Source: CAVTWY01 sp963738575 (GTDB lineage Bacteria; Pseudomonadota; Gammaproteobacteria; Burkholderiales; Burkholderiaceae_C). Taken from it: a stretch of DNA of 64,000 bases. The number at the start of each line of letters is the position of its first letter. Positions within the stretch are counted from its first letter, which is position 1. The notes beneath the pieces are model-generated. The model saw only the letters and a list, made by a program, of their open reading frames with translations, was not told the DNA's origin and searched no databases. Position numbers and translations under genes: made by a program. Shown piece after piece: positions 33,975 through 43,834 of the stretch. The stretch spans positions 186,001 to 250,000 of the forward strand of contig CAVTWY010000003.1 in the NCBI GenBank assembly GCA_963738575.1. The letters run 5' to 3'.

Positions 33975-35720
33975 ATGACCCGCAAGCCCTACGACCAACT
34001 TCGCAGTGCGCGCTGGTTTGCCCCCGACGACTTTCGCTCGTTTGGGCACCGCTCGCGGGCCATGCAAATGGGCTACGACCACGCCGACTGGGCCGGCAAG
34101 CCGGTGATCGCCATCCTCAACACCTGGAGCGACATCAACAACTGTCACGGGCACTTCAAGCAGCGTGTGGAAGAGGTTAAACGTGGGGTGTTGCAGGCGG
34201 GTGGGTTCCCGCTTGAACTGCCGGCTATTTCGCTGGCCGAAAACTTCGTGAAACCCACCACGATGCTGTACCGCAACCTGCTGGCGATGGAGAGCGAAGA
34301 GTTGTTGCGCTCGCACCCGGTGGACGGTGCCGTGCTGATGGGTGGCTGCGATAAAACCACGCCGGGCTTGTTGATGGGCGCCTTGTCGATGGATTTGCCC
34401 TGCATCTACCTGCCCGCAGGCCCCATGCTGCGGGGCAACTGGAAGGGCCAAACCCTGGGCTCGGGGTCAGACGCCTTCAAGTACTGGGACGAGCGCCGCG
34501 CTGGGCGCATCACCATTGAGCAGTGGCACGAGGTGGAGGCGGGCATTGCGCGCAGCCACGGCACCTGCATGGTGATGGGCACCGCCGCCACCATGATGGG
34601 CATTGCCGAAGCCTTGGGGCTGACGCTGCCCGGCGCCAGCAGCATCCCTGCCGTGGACGCCAACCACCAGCGCATGGCCACGCACTGCGGGCGCCGTGTG
34701 GTGGACATGGTGTGGGAGGGCCTTGCGCCGTCCAAGGTGCTTTCGCGCAAGAATTTTGAAAACGCCATCACCGTGGCCATGGCCGAGGGCTGTTCCACCA
34801 ACGCCATCATCCATTTGGTGGCCATGTCGCGCCGCGCGGGGGCTGCGTGCACCGTCACGCTGGACGACTTTGACGCCTTCAGCCGCAAGGTGCCCGTCAT
34901 TGCCAACATCCGCCCCAGCGGTGACAAGTATTTGATGGAAGATTTTTACTACGCAGGCGGCATGCGCGGCTTGATGAAGCGCCTGCAAGACGGCGGCTTG
35001 CTGCACCTGGACGCCATGACGGTGAGCGGCCAAACCGTGGGGCAAACCTTGCAGGGCGCCGAGGTCTACAACGACGACGTGATTCGCCCCTTAAGCAACG
35101 CTATCTACCAAGAGGGCGCTTTGGCCGTGCTGCGCGGCAACTTGGCGCCAGACGGCTGCGTCATCAAGCCCTCGGCATGCAGCGCCAAGTTTCAGCAACA
35201 CACGGGCCCAGCGCTGGTGTTTGACGATTACCCCTCACTCAAAGCTGCGATCGACGACACCAACCTGGACGTCACCGAAAACCACGTCATCGTGCTGCGC
35301 AACGCAGGCCCGCAAGGCGGCCCTGGCATGCCCGAGTGGGGCATGGTGCCCATCCCCACCAAGCTGGTGAAGCAGGGCGTTAAAGACATGCTGCGCATCA
35401 GCGATGCCCGCATGAGCGGCACCAGCTACGGCGCCTGCGTGCTGCATGTCTCGCCCGAAAGCTACATCGGCGGCCCGCTGGCCTTGGTGCAAAACGGCGA
35501 CACCATCAGCGTGGACATCCCCGCGCGCACGCTGCAACTTAACGTTAGCGATGCCGAGCTGGCGCGCCGCAAGGCCGCATGGCAAGCGCCACCACCGCGT
35601 TTTGAGCGCGGCTACGGCAAGATGTTCAGCCAGCACGTGTTGCAGGCCGATCAGGGCTGTGACTTTGATTTTCTTGAGACGTCATTCGGCGCGCCCAACC
35701 CCGAGCCGGTGATTTACTAG
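33975..35720 (+). CDS. IlvD/Edd-family sugar-acid dehydratase (L-arabinonate dehydratase-like)
   Basis: 581 residues. Three cysteines expected to hold a [2Fe-2S] cluster are present at Cys57 (NNCHGHF), Cys125 (GGCDKT) and Cys198 (HGTCMV), close to their positions in characterised L-arabinonate dehydratase, and Lys127 follows the second. The C-terminal ARMSGTSYG block supplies the active-site serine region. It dehydrates an aldonic acid to a 2-keto-3-deoxy acid. Start ATG 33975 has GGAG upstream. The RraA-like gene follows, suggesting a sugar-acid pathway. Confidence 0.85.
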   Translation: MTRKPYDQLRSARWFAPDDFRSFGHRSRAMQMGYDHADWAGKPVIAILNTWSDINNCHGHFKQRVEEVKRGVLQAGGFPLELPAISLAENFVKPTTMLYRNLLAMESEELLRSHPVDGAVLMGGCDKTTPGLLMGALSMDLPCIYLPAGPMLRGNWKGQTLGSGSDAFKYWDERRAGRITIEQWHEVEAGIARSHGTCMVMGTAATMMGIAEALGLTLPGASSIPAVDANHQRMATHCGRRVVDMVWEGLAPSKVLSRKNFENAITVAMAEGCSTNAIIHLVAMSRRAGAACTVTLDDFDAFSRKVPVIANIRPSGDKYLMEDFYYAGGMRGLMKRLQDGGLLHLDAMTVSGQTVGQTLQGAEVYNDDVIRPLSNAIYQEGALAVLRGNLAPDGCVIKPSACSAKFQQHTGPALVFDDYPSLKAAIDDTNLDVTENHVIVLRNAGPQGGPGMPEWGMVPIPTKLVKQGVKDMLRISDARMSGTSYGACVLHVSPESYIGGPLALVQNGDTISVDIPARTLQLNVSDAELARRKAAWQAPPPRFERGYGKMFSQHVLQADQGCDFDFLETSFGAPNPEPVIY

Positions 35721-35748
35721 CTTCGAACCCAAGGTATTGAGCCCCACC

Positions 35749-36465
35749 ATGATGAACCCCACCACCCGCCAAAAGCTAATGCACGTCAGCACCGCCACGC
35801 TTTGCACCGCGCTGTACAAACGCGGCCTGCGCAACCAGTTCATCCAAGACGTGCGGCCGCTCAACCCGTCGCTGCCCAACATGGTGGGCGAGGCCTTCAC
35901 CCTTCGCTACATGCCTGCGCGCGAGGACCTCAACACGCTGGCCGTGTTTGCCGACCGCGCGCACCCGCAACGCAAAGCGGTGGAAGACTGCCCCCCAGGC
36001 GCCGTGCTGGTGATGGACAGCCGCAAAGACGCACGCGCCGCGTCAGCTGGTGGCATCTTGGTGGGCCGCTTGATGAAGCGCGGCGTGGCTGGGGTGGTCA
36101 CCGACGGCGGCTTTCGCGACAGCCCCGAAATCAGCCAGTACACGATGCCGGCGTACCACAACCGCCCCAGCGCCCCCACCAACCTCACACTGCACCAAGC
36201 CATCGACATCAACGTGCCCATTGGCTGCGGCGACGCGCCCGTGTTTCCGGGTGACGTGGTGGTGGGTGACGCCGAGGGTGTGATCGTGATCCCCGCCCAC
36301 CTGGCCGACGAAGTGGCCGAAGAAGCCACCGAAATGACCGTTTTTGAGGACTTTGTGCAAGCCATGGTGATGGGCGAGGGCCGCTCCATCTTGGGCCTGT
36401 ATCCGCCCACCGACCCCCAGTCCAAGGTCGACTTTGAAGCCTGGCGCGCCAAGGCGGGCCGCTGA
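35749..36465 (+). CDS. RraA / HMG-aldolase-family protein
   Basis: 238 residues of the RraA fold: LCTALYKRG near the start, GGILVGRLMKRGVAGVVTDGGFRD (conserved G...R-x-x-D active-site block, about residues 96-119) and GDVVVGDAEGVIVIP. Family members act as 4-hydroxy-4-methyl-2-oxoglutarate aldolases, oxaloacetate decarboxylases or RNase E regulators. Beside a sugar-acid dehydratase, a metabolic lyase role is more likely. Two adjacent ATGs (35749, 35752) are possible starts. Confidence 0.75.
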   Translation: MMNPTTRQKLMHVSTATLCTALYKRGLRNQFIQDVRPLNPSLPNMVGEAFTLRYMPAREDLNTLAVFADRAHPQRKAVEDCPPGAVLVMDSRKDARAASAGGILVGRLMKRGVAGVVTDGGFRDSPEISQYTMPAYHNRPSAPTNLTLHQAIDINVPIGCGDAPVFPGDVVVGDAEGVIVIPAHLADEVAEEATEMTVFEDFVQAMVMGEGRSILGLYPPTDPQSKVDFEAWRAKAGR

Positions 36466-36623
36466 CAACGCGGCGCGCATTGAAAAGCAACGCCCCAGCC
36501 TCACCTGCGGGGCGGCGCCGTTTAGAATCAAGCGCTTACCCTGGCCTTCGCGCCCGGCACTTCTCCCATGGCCAAACGCCGTCGGTGGTGGCGCTGCCCT
36601 TTGTTTCATGAGGATGTACACCC

Positions 36624-36962
36624 GTGTTTATCACCCAAGCCCATGCCCAAACCGCGCCGGCAGCACCTGCTGCAGCGTCCGACCCGATGTCGGGGTTGAT
36701 GTCGTTCTTGCCGCTGCTGTTGATGTTTGGGGTGCTGTACTTCATCATGATCCGGCCGCAAATGAAGCGCCAAAAAGAGCACAAGGCCATGATCGACGCC
36801 ATCGCCAAGGGCGACGAAGTGGTCACCGCCGGTGGGCTCATCGGCCGCGTGGCCAAGCTGGGCGACTCTTACGTGCACGTCGAGATCGCCAACAACACCG
36901 AGATTCAGCTGCAGCGGTCGGCCATCACGCAAGTGCTGCCCAAGGGCACGTACGGCAAGTAA
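36624..36962 (+). CDS. yajC: YajC, Sec translocon accessory subunit
   Basis: 112 residues starting with GTG. One membrane helix (about 26-43, LPLLLMFGVLYFIMI) followed by RPQMKRQKEHKAM and GDEVVTAGGLIGRV, the YajC signature. It associates with SecD/SecF at the inner membrane and is directly upstream of them. The 158 bp before it contain a gcccc...ggggc inverted repeat and presumably the operon promoter. Confidence 0.95.
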   Translation: MFITQAHAQTAPAAPAAASDPMSGLMSFLPLLLMFGVLYFIMIRPQMKRQKEHKAMIDAIAKGDEVVTAGGLIGRVAKLGDSYVHVEIANNTEIQLQRSAITQVLPKGTYGK

Positions 36963-37089
36963 CGCTGGCGTGGTCCACCGCCCGCTCAAGAACCATTGGC
37001 ACGCCGACGCCGCCCCTTGTGGGTCCCGCTGATGCAGCGGGGCGTCTGTGCTGGGTGCTCCCCAAGGGCACCGACCTGAGGATGTTTGC

Positions 37090-38994
37090 ATGAACCGCTA
37101 CCCCTGGTGGAAATACACGCTGTTGGCCATCGCCCTGGTCATCGGCATCGTCTACACCTTGCCCAACTTTTTTGGCGAGGCACCTGCGGTGCAAGTGTCC
37201 AGCGGCAAGGTCACCGTCAAGGTCGACGCCGACCTGGCCAAGCGCGTCGAGCAAGCCGTGCAAGCCGCCGGCATCAAGGCCGACTTTGTGGCGCTTGAGG
37301 GCACGTCGGTGCGCGCGCGCTTCTTGGACACCGACACGCAAATCAAAGCCAAAGACGTGGTGGCCAAGGCGCTTAACCCCGACCCTGCCAACCCGTCGTA
37401 CGTGGTGGCGCTCAACCTGGTCAGCCGCTCGCCCACTTGGCTCAAAAGCCTCAACGCCTTCCCCATGTTTTTGGGCCTCGACTTGCGCGGCGGTGTTCAC
37501 TTCTTGATGCAGGTGGACATGAAGGCCGCGCTCACCAAGCGCGCCGAAGCCCTCACGGGTGACGCTCGCACGCTGCTTCGCGACAAAAACGTGCGCCACG
37601 GTGGCATCCAGCGTGAAGGCAACGAGTTGGTCATCCGGGCCCGCGACAAGGCAACGCTCGACGCCGTCCGCAACACCCTGGGCACGCAGTTGACCGAGGT
37701 GGATTGGCGTGAGGTGCCGCTGGCCGGTGGCGAATTTGAGCTGCGTGGTGGCCTCAAGCCCGAAGCCGCCCGCTTGGTGCAAGAGCAGGCCCTGAAGCAA
37801 AACATCACCACCCTCAACAACCGCGTCAACGAGCTTGGCACCTCTGAGCCCGTCATTCAGCAGCAGGGCCTGGACCGCATCGTGGTGCAACTGCCCGGCG
37901 TGCAAGACACAGCGCGCGCCAAAGACATTATCGGCCGCACCGCCACGCTCGAACTGCGCATGGTGGACGACTCCGCCGAAGCCGCTGCCGCAGCGATTGG
38001 TACTGGCCCTGTGCCCTTTGGCACCGAACGCTTTGTGGAGCGTGGTGGCGCCCCCATCATCGTCAAGCGCCAGGTGGTGCTGACGGGCGAAAGCCTGACC
38101 GACGCCCAGCCCGGGTTTGACCAGCAGAACAACGAGCCCATCGTGCGCCTGACGGTGGACGCCAAGGGCGGCCGCATCATGCGCGACGTGTCCAGCCAAA
38201 ACCTCAAGAAGCGCATGGCGATCTTGTTGTTTGAAAAAGGCAAGGGCGAGGTCGTCACCGCCCCCGTCATCCAAAGCGAGCTGGGCTCCACGTTTCAGAT
38301 CTCGGGCCGCATGAGCACGCAAGAAGCCAGCGACACCGCGCTGCTGCTGCGCGCTGGGTCGCTCGCCGCGCCCATGGAGATCATCGAAGAGCGCACCATC
38401 GGCCCTAGCTTGGGCAAAGAAAACATCGACAAGGGCTTTCGAAGCCTGATCGGCGGCTTCTTGGCCATTGCTGTATTCATGTGCCTGTACTACCTGCTGT
38501 TCGGTGTGTTCAGCACCGTGGCGCTGGGCTTTAACTTGCTGCTGTTGGTGGCCGTGCTGTCGATGCTTCAAGCAACCCTAACGCTGCCTGGCATTGCCGC
38601 CATCGCGCTCACCCTGGGCATGGCCATCGACGCCAACGTGCTCATCAACGAGCGTGTGCGCGAAGAGCTGCGCAACGGGGCCTCGCCGCAGGTGGCCATT
38701 CACACCGGCTACGACCGCGCCTTTGGCACCATTTTGGATTCCAACATCACCACACTCATTGCGGGCTTGGCCCTGCTGGCGTTTGGCTCGGGGCCCGTGC
38801 GCGGGTTTGCCGTGGTGCACTGCCTGGGCATCCTCACGTCGATGTTCTCGGCAGTGATGTTTTCGCGCGGCTTGGTCAACCTTTGGTACGGCGGCAAGAA
38901 GAAGCTCAAGTCGGTGTCGATCGGGCAGATTTGGAAGCCCGCAGCCGAGCCCGGCGCCGCCATGGCGAGCCCCGGCGCCACGCGACCCGACTAA
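37090..38994 (+). CDS. secD: SecD, protein translocase subunit
   Basis: 634 residues. N-terminal helix, large periplasmic P1 region, and the C-terminal RND-like bundle with GLDLRGGVHFLMQVD early on, then VALGFNLLLLVA and GMAIDANVLINERVREEL. SecD uses the proton gradient to help complete protein export, together with SecF. ATG 37090 is chosen by conservation (MNRYPWWKY). Confidence 0.96.
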   Translation: MNRYPWWKYTLLAIALVIGIVYTLPNFFGEAPAVQVSSGKVTVKVDADLAKRVEQAVQAAGIKADFVALEGTSVRARFLDTDTQIKAKDVVAKALNPDPANPSYVVALNLVSRSPTWLKSLNAFPMFLGLDLRGGVHFLMQVDMKAALTKRAEALTGDARTLLRDKNVRHGGIQREGNELVIRARDKATLDAVRNTLGTQLTEVDWREVPLAGGEFELRGGLKPEAARLVQEQALKQNITTLNNRVNELGTSEPVIQQQGLDRIVVQLPGVQDTARAKDIIGRTATLELRMVDDSAEAAAAAIGTGPVPFGTERFVERGGAPIIVKRQVVLTGESLTDAQPGFDQQNNEPIVRLTVDAKGGRIMRDVSSQNLKKRMAILLFEKGKGEVVTAPVIQSELGSTFQISGRMSTQEASDTALLLRAGSLAAPMEIIEERTIGPSLGKENIDKGFRSLIGGFLAIAVFMCLYYLLFGVFSTVALGFNLLLLVAVLSMLQATLTLPGIAAIALTLGMAIDANVLINERVREELRNGASPQVAIHTGYDRAFGTILDSNITTLIAGLALLAFGSGPVRGFAVVHCLGILTSMFSAVMFSRGLVNLWYGGKKKLKSVSIGQIWKPAAEPGAAMASPGATRPD

Positions 38995-39027
38995 GCCACG
39001 CACCCCACCGAACACGAGTAATTCACC

Positions 39028-40080
39028 ATGGAATTTTTTCGCATCAAGCGCGACATCCCGTTCATGCGGCATGCGCTGGTGTTCAACATCATCTCGTTCT
39101 TGACGTTTGCGGCCGCCGTCTTTTTCTTGGTCACCCGCGGCTTGCACCTGTCGATCGAGTTCACCGGCGGCACCGTGATGGAGGCCAAGTACGCCCAGTC
39201 GGCCGACGTGCAAAAGGTGCGCGGCGTGGTCGAATCTCTCGGCTTTGGCGAGGTGCAGGTTCAAAACTTTGGCGCCTCCACCGACGTGCTCATCCGCATG
39301 CCGCTCAAGGCGGGCGCCAAACAAAGCGACGACACCCAGCGTGTGTTCGAGGCCCTGTGCAAGGCCGAGTTGGGCACCGTGTCACAGCAAAGCACCGTCA
39401 GCGACAAAGGCGAGGCCGTCAGCCGCCAGGTGTGCACGGCCGCAGGGGCCGAGCCCGTCAAGTTGCAGCGCACCGAGTTTGTGGGCCCACAGGTGGGCCG
39501 CGAGTTGGCCACCGACGGCGCCAAGGCGCTTGCGATGGTGATCATCGGCATCATGATCTACCTGGCGTTTAGGTTCGAGTGGAAGTTCTCGGTGGCGGCC
39601 ATCATCGCCAACCTGCATGACGTCATCATCATCCTTGGGTTTTTTGCCTTCTTTCAGTGGGAGTTTTCGCTCTCGGTGTTGGCCGCTGTGCTGGCCGTGT
39701 TGGGCTACTCGGTCAACGAATCGGTGGTGATCTTTGACCGAATCCGCGAGGCCTTCCGCAAATACCGCAAGCTCACCACGTCCGAGGTGATTGACCACGC
39801 CATCACCAGCACCATGAGCCGCACCATCATCACCCACGGCTCCACACAAATGATGGTGCTGGCGATGTTGATTTGGGGCGGCCCCACGCTGCACTACTTT
39901 GCCTTGGCGCTCACCATCGGCATTTTGTTCGGCATTTATTCGTCGGTGTTTGTGGCTGCGGCCATCGCCATGTGGTTGGGCGTCAAGCGAGAAGACCTCA
40001 TCAAGGGCGGCACGGTGGCACCCAAAGATAAAGACAAAGACGCCGACCCCAGTGACCCCAACGCGGGCGCGGTGGTTTAA
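39028..40080 (+). CDS. secF: SecF, protein translocase subunit
   Basis: 350 residues: LSIEFTGGTVMEAKY after the first helix, VGRELATDGAKAL, and GYSVNESVVIFDRIREAFRK in the helical bundle, all SecF signatures. The C-terminal tail is charged (KDKDKDADPSD). It forms the SecDF complex and lies 33 bp after secD. Confidence 0.96.
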   Translation: MEFFRIKRDIPFMRHALVFNIISFLTFAAAVFFLVTRGLHLSIEFTGGTVMEAKYAQSADVQKVRGVVESLGFGEVQVQNFGASTDVLIRMPLKAGAKQSDDTQRVFEALCKAELGTVSQQSTVSDKGEAVSRQVCTAAGAEPVKLQRTEFVGPQVGRELATDGAKALAMVIIGIMIYLAFRFEWKFSVAAIIANLHDVIIILGFFAFFQWEFSLSVLAAVLAVLGYSVNESVVIFDRIREAFRKYRKLTTSEVIDHAITSTMSRTIITHGSTQMMVLAMLIWGGPTLHYFALALTIGILFGIYSSVFVAAAIAMWLGVKREDLIKGGTVAPKDKDKDADPSDPNAGAVV

Positions 40081-40094
40081 CGTCCAATCAAGCC

Positions 40095-42338
40095 ATGGCG
40101 ACATCCAACCCCAAAGACAGCAACTTGGCGCACAAGGTGCGCGAGTTGTTTGTTGAAGACTTGCTTGAAGGTTTGTCTTCTTTGGTGGCGGTGGTGAACG
40201 CCTACCCGTCGCGGCACGTCGAGGCCAAACTGGGCGATGCACCCGGTGGCCGGCAGCGCCGCGAAGACGCGCAGTTTGATTTGAACCACAACGGCAGCGC
40301 CTGGCACGAGGCCATGACGCTCGGGTTTGCACAAACCTTGCGCCCGGGTGCCATGCTGACGCGCATCGGCCCCATCACCAAGCCCGACATGGGCCTGACC
40401 TTGGTGGAAGACAACACCATCGAGCTCGAAATATTGGCCTCGCGCCTTGGCAACGCCATCATCGACCGCACGCAGTGGGAGTACGCCGATTTGCGCGCCC
40501 GCATGGCGCTGCTTGAGGGCCGCGACGATCTGGAGCCGCACGACGTGATGCGCGCGCAATCAGTCGCGCGTGTGGTGGTCAACGCCTGGAGCACGGCCAC
40601 GTTGCTGAAAGGTACCTGGCTGGAGGTCGAGGCCATGCTGCGCACCGAGTTTGCGGTGCTGTCGCAAGAGGCCTACCACGAAGCCAACCGCTACCTGGTG
40701 GAGCGCAACGTGCTGGCCGAGATCGACTTGCGCCCCATGGTGCGGCGTTCTCGTCAAACATTTAACACCACCACCGATTCCAACTTTGACAAGGGCGGCA
40801 GTGGAGGCCGCGGTGCCAGCTCGGAAGAAACGCGCATGATGACGCGCCAGGCCGCCGTGCAGCGCCTGGCCGACAACGCCGAGGTGGTGAACTCGCAGCT
40901 CAACCACCTGGTGGCCAAGCAGGTGCCCAACTTCACGGCCACACAAGCTGACGGCCCACGCGTGGTGTCGCCCAAGCTGAGCGACGCCATGAACAAAGTG
41001 GTTGAGCAGGGCGTGCCCGTCGGTGAAGACGGAGAGATCGCCACCACCCCAGCTTTGTTGGCGGGCTTGGCTCAGCGCAAAGCCGCCCTTAAAGAGGCTG
41101 CCACCACGCAACTGGAGCGGGCCACGATTGAGATCGTGGCGCTGATGTTTCAGGCCATCTTGACGGACGAGCGCCTGCCCGCGTCGGTGCGCGTTTGGTT
41201 TGCCCGCCTGCAAATGCCGGTGCTGCGCGTGGCCGTGGGCGAGCAAGACTTTTTTGCCACCACCGACCACCCTGCGCGCCGCCTGATCGACCGCATGGGC
41301 GCTTGCGTGATGGGGTTCTCACCCAGCTCGGCGTCCATCGGCGACGCGTTGGACAAAGAGATCAAGCGCATCGTGCAAGTGATCGAGGCCTACCCCGACA
41401 CTGGCCGGCGTGTGTTCTCGACCGTGTTGATCGAGTTTGAGAAGTTCCTTGAGCACTTCTTCAAGAGCGAAAACGAGGCCACCAAAAAGAGCGTGTCGCT
41501 GGCGCAGCAAATTGAGCAGCGTGAGACTTTGGCCATCCAGTACACCATCGAGCTGCGCAAGATGCTCAACGAGGTGCCGGTGCAAGAGGGCATTCGCACG
41601 TTCTTGTTTCAGGTCTGGGCCGACGTGCTGGCGCTTACCGCCGTCAAGCACGGCCCGCAAAGCACCATCACCAAAGCCATGCGGCTGGCCGCTGCCGACT
41701 TGATCTGGTCGGCGGGTGCCAAGGTGTCGCGCGACGAGCGTGCCGAGGTTATCCGCCGCCTGCCCCCGCTGCTTAAAACGCTGCGCGACGGCATGGCCAC
41801 GGCGGGACACACGACTGAGAAGCAAGACCAGCAAGTCAAGGCGCTGAACGAATCCCTGGCTGCCGCCTTCAGCGCGCGCGCCGCCGCCATCCCGCCCGAG
41901 CGCTTTGAGCAGATCAAAGAAAACCTCGAAGAGTTGGAAGAGCTGCTGCCCGACGCCAACGACATCGAGCTTGATCACTCCATGGTGCTGGACATCTCGG
42001 GCCAAGACAGTGGTGATTTGCACGTGGTGCAAGACGGTGGGTCCATGCCCACGCCCGCCATGACGCAATGGGCGCGCGAGCTTCAAGTGGGCAGCTGGTA
42101 CATGCTCGATTACGACGGCCGCCACGAGCCCGTGCAACTGGCCTGGACGGGCATGCGCCGCCACCTGAGTTTGTTTGTGTCGGGTGACGGGCGCTGCGTG
42201 CTGTTTCAGCAACCGCGCTTGGCCGCGTTTTTGCAGGCGGGGCTGTTGGTGCCAGCGCAAGAAGAAACACTCACCACCAAGGCCACCCGGTCGGCCATGG
42301 AAAAGATTGACGCCGACCCCAAGCGCTTGTTGAGCTAG
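40095..42338 (+). CDS. DUF1631-family protein
   Basis: 747 residues, soluble and helical, matching the betaproteobacterial/gammaproteobacterial DUF1631 family in style: an N-terminal helical region with RQTFNTTTDSNFDKGG low-complexity linker near 215-230, a central conserved domain (PASVRVWFARLQMPVLRVAV), and the C-terminal GSWYMLDYDGRHEPVQLAW strand-rich part. The molecular role is not established for the family. Its TAG stop shares a CTAG palindrome with the proper stop of smg on the other strand. Confidence 0.82.
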   Translation: MATSNPKDSNLAHKVRELFVEDLLEGLSSLVAVVNAYPSRHVEAKLGDAPGGRQRREDAQFDLNHNGSAWHEAMTLGFAQTLRPGAMLTRIGPITKPDMGLTLVEDNTIELEILASRLGNAIIDRTQWEYADLRARMALLEGRDDLEPHDVMRAQSVARVVVNAWSTATLLKGTWLEVEAMLRTEFAVLSQEAYHEANRYLVERNVLAEIDLRPMVRRSRQTFNTTTDSNFDKGGSGGRGASSEETRMMTRQAAVQRLADNAEVVNSQLNHLVAKQVPNFTATQADGPRVVSPKLSDAMNKVVEQGVPVGEDGEIATTPALLAGLAQRKAALKEAATTQLERATIEIVALMFQAILTDERLPASVRVWFARLQMPVLRVAVGEQDFFATTDHPARRLIDRMGACVMGFSPSSASIGDALDKEIKRIVQVIEAYPDTGRRVFSTVLIEFEKFLEHFFKSENEATKKSVSLAQQIEQRETLAIQYTIELRKMLNEVPVQEGIRTFLFQVWADVLALTAVKHGPQSTITKAMRLAAADLIWSAGAKVSRDERAEVIRRLPPLLKTLRDGMATAGHTTEKQDQQVKALNESLAAAFSARAAAIPPERFEQIKENLEELEELLPDANDIELDHSMVLDISGQDSGDLHVVQDGGSMPTPAMTQWARELQVGSWYMLDYDGRHEPVQLAWTGMRRHLSLFVSGDGRCVLFQQPRLAAFLQAGLLVPAQEETLTTKATRSAMEKIDADPKRLLS

Positions 42339-42788
42339 TGAACCAGCCTGATCCTCGGGCGCCACAAACAACTCGTCCAAAATCAGCGCATCGGGCTCTT
42401 CGCCCAGGCTCCAAAACACCATCAAGACGATCACCTTGAGGTCGTCCAGGTCGATGGGCGACGCACCGGCCGCCGTGGCCCGGTCAATCACCACCTCGCG
42501 CAGCGGCGGCGGCAACACACCAGCTGATTCCAAAAACTTGATAAAACCCAGCGACGCATCACCGATGCGCTCGCGCTCGAGCTCGGTGTACACGCGCACA
42601 CTGTGCGCCCCCTGCGGCCGCGCCTGCTCGTGCGACACGTGCGCCAAGCCATCCAACCAGCTCAGCGCGTCCCGAATCTCCTCACTCTCAAACCCCACCG
42701 CCGACAACTTGCGCGCCAACTGCACAGGGTCCGGGCACGCATCAGGGCGCCCGTAATTTTCGTAGAGGTAGACCAGCACGTCGAACAT
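42335..42788 (-). pseudogene. smg: Smg (DUF494) protein with a one-base frameshift at its C-terminus
   Basis: Begins MFDVLVYLYENYGRPDACPDP and continues through LDDLKVIVLMVFWSLGEEPDALILDELFV, the full Smg family core. In the given frame the reading continues about 330 residues into antisense of the neighbouring DUF1631 gene. Removing one base near 42350 gives the expected ending ED-RLVH-stop, with the stop at 42337-42335. That makes a normal 150-residue protein, so the extra base is either an assembly indel or a recent mutation. Usually found next to dprA; here it is separated from it by about 12 kb. Confidence 0.85.
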
Positions 42789-42942
42789 GGTGGATTGACT
42801 ATAGCTCAGGGTGGGTTGGGGGCATGCTTGGGGGTGTGACGGTTTGCACGGGTGCTTGATCGCATGGCTGGCAGCATCGGCTGCATCTCTCAACCCCACG
42901 CTGCGCACGACGCCGCGAGCCTGCGTCATTGACGCCCCGTCA

Positions 42943-43443
42943 TCAAACTGCAGGGCAGGCATCGTCCACGCGAATGCCCGCGCTGCCGGGCAACGCACTC
43001 GGCGTCACAAAATTCTTGGCAAAGGTGAAGGCATGCGCGCTCGGCCCATGCACGCGCAAATGGTCCAGCCGCTCGATTGCTTCGGTCACGCTGGGGATGT
43101 GCCCCGCAGGCACCCACCACAACACCAGGATGGCTTGATCCATTGGCTCGAACCACTGCTTGCGCTTTTTCATCAACTCCACGTGGGCCGACTTGTAGAC
43201 GTAGCGGCTCAAGGCTTGCAAGTCTTGCCACACCGACATGTTGACCAGCATCTTGTCGTCGTCGGCAAATGGGCGCAGCGAGGTGGCGTCACCCTCGTCG
43301 GTTTGCAGCCGCCACACAAAGCCTTCGGTCTGCTCGGCCAGCGCATTGATGCGGTCGAGGTTGTTGGCAAACTCGGCCATCAAGGGCGAATCCATGGCGT
43401 CTTTGATGCGGCCGATGTTGAGCTGGGCGAGGTGGTAGTGCAC
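42943..43443 (-). CDS. DUF3291-domain protein
   Basis: 166 residues starting with GTG (VHYHLAQLNIGRIKDAMDSP). The ABM-like fold is suggested by FVWRLQTDEGDATSL, MLVNMSVWQDLQAL and KKRKQWFEPMDQAILVLWWVPAGHIP, a pattern typical of DUF3291 proteins. Related proteins resemble heme-degrading or quinol-handling dimeric alpha-beta barrel enzymes; the role here is unknown. Confidence 0.8.
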   Translation of the reverse strand: MHYHLAQLNIGRIKDAMDSPLMAEFANNLDRINALAEQTEGFVWRLQTDEGDATSLRPFADDDKMLVNMSVWQDLQALSRYVYKSAHVELMKKRKQWFEPMDQAILVLWWVPAGHIPSVTEAIERLDHLRVHGPSAHAFTFAKNFVTPSALPGSAGIRVDDACPAV

Positions 43444-43480
43444 GCGAATATTTTAAAGTCGCCCCGCTTTTGTTGGCGTA

Positions 43481-43825
43481 GTGACCAACGCAATCTGGGA
43501 TTGGACCAAGGAGAACACAACTTTTGCGTCGTCAAAATGGCCGCGTCTGAAGGGCCATTGGGCGATTGTGCATACCGATGGTTCACGGGTTGGCGAATGG
43601 ACCGAAATTCGCCAACAGTTCGGCCCAAAATTTCGAGGTGAGCTGCACACGCCGAACCCAGCGATGGTTGGACGAATGCTCGTCCAAGAGGTTAGAGGAG
43701 AGTTGCAGGATCGCTATCACGCCCTATTCACTGTTCAACAGAACGGTGACGATTTCACAGAGATAGGGGCCGGCATGATCACCCTTGATGCAAGCCAGAA
43801 GACTGCGCTCAAGTGCAATTCCTGA
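43481..43825 (+). CDS. small hypothetical protein
   Basis: 114 residues from a GTG at 43481. It has mixed alpha/beta composition, with GEWTEIRQQFGPKFRGELHTPNPAMVGRML and RYHALFTVQQNGDDFTEIG strands suggesting a small globular domain. No membrane segment or signal. It is divergent from the DUF3291 gene with 37 bp between them. I do not recognise a family. Confidence 0.55.
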   Translation: MTNAIWDWTKENTTFASSKWPRLKGHWAIVHTDGSRVGEWTEIRQQFGPKFRGELHTPNPAMVGRMLVQEVRGELQDRYHALFTVQQNGDDFTEIGAGMITLDASQKTALKCNS

Positions 43826-43834
43826 AGGTTTGAG

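Noticed and set aside
33807..34451. upstream extension of the second ACP
   Set aside because: The sequence is antisense to the IlvD-family gene; a GTG at 33806 with a ribosome site starts the conserved protein.
36925..38571. 548-codon open frame on the minus strand
   Set aside because: It is antisense to secD, has no recognisable protein features and is a by-product of high GC.
41319..42334. long extension of the smg frame through the DUF1631 gene
   Set aside because: It has antisense composition; the normal Smg ending (RLVH-stop) appears on removal of one base near 42350.
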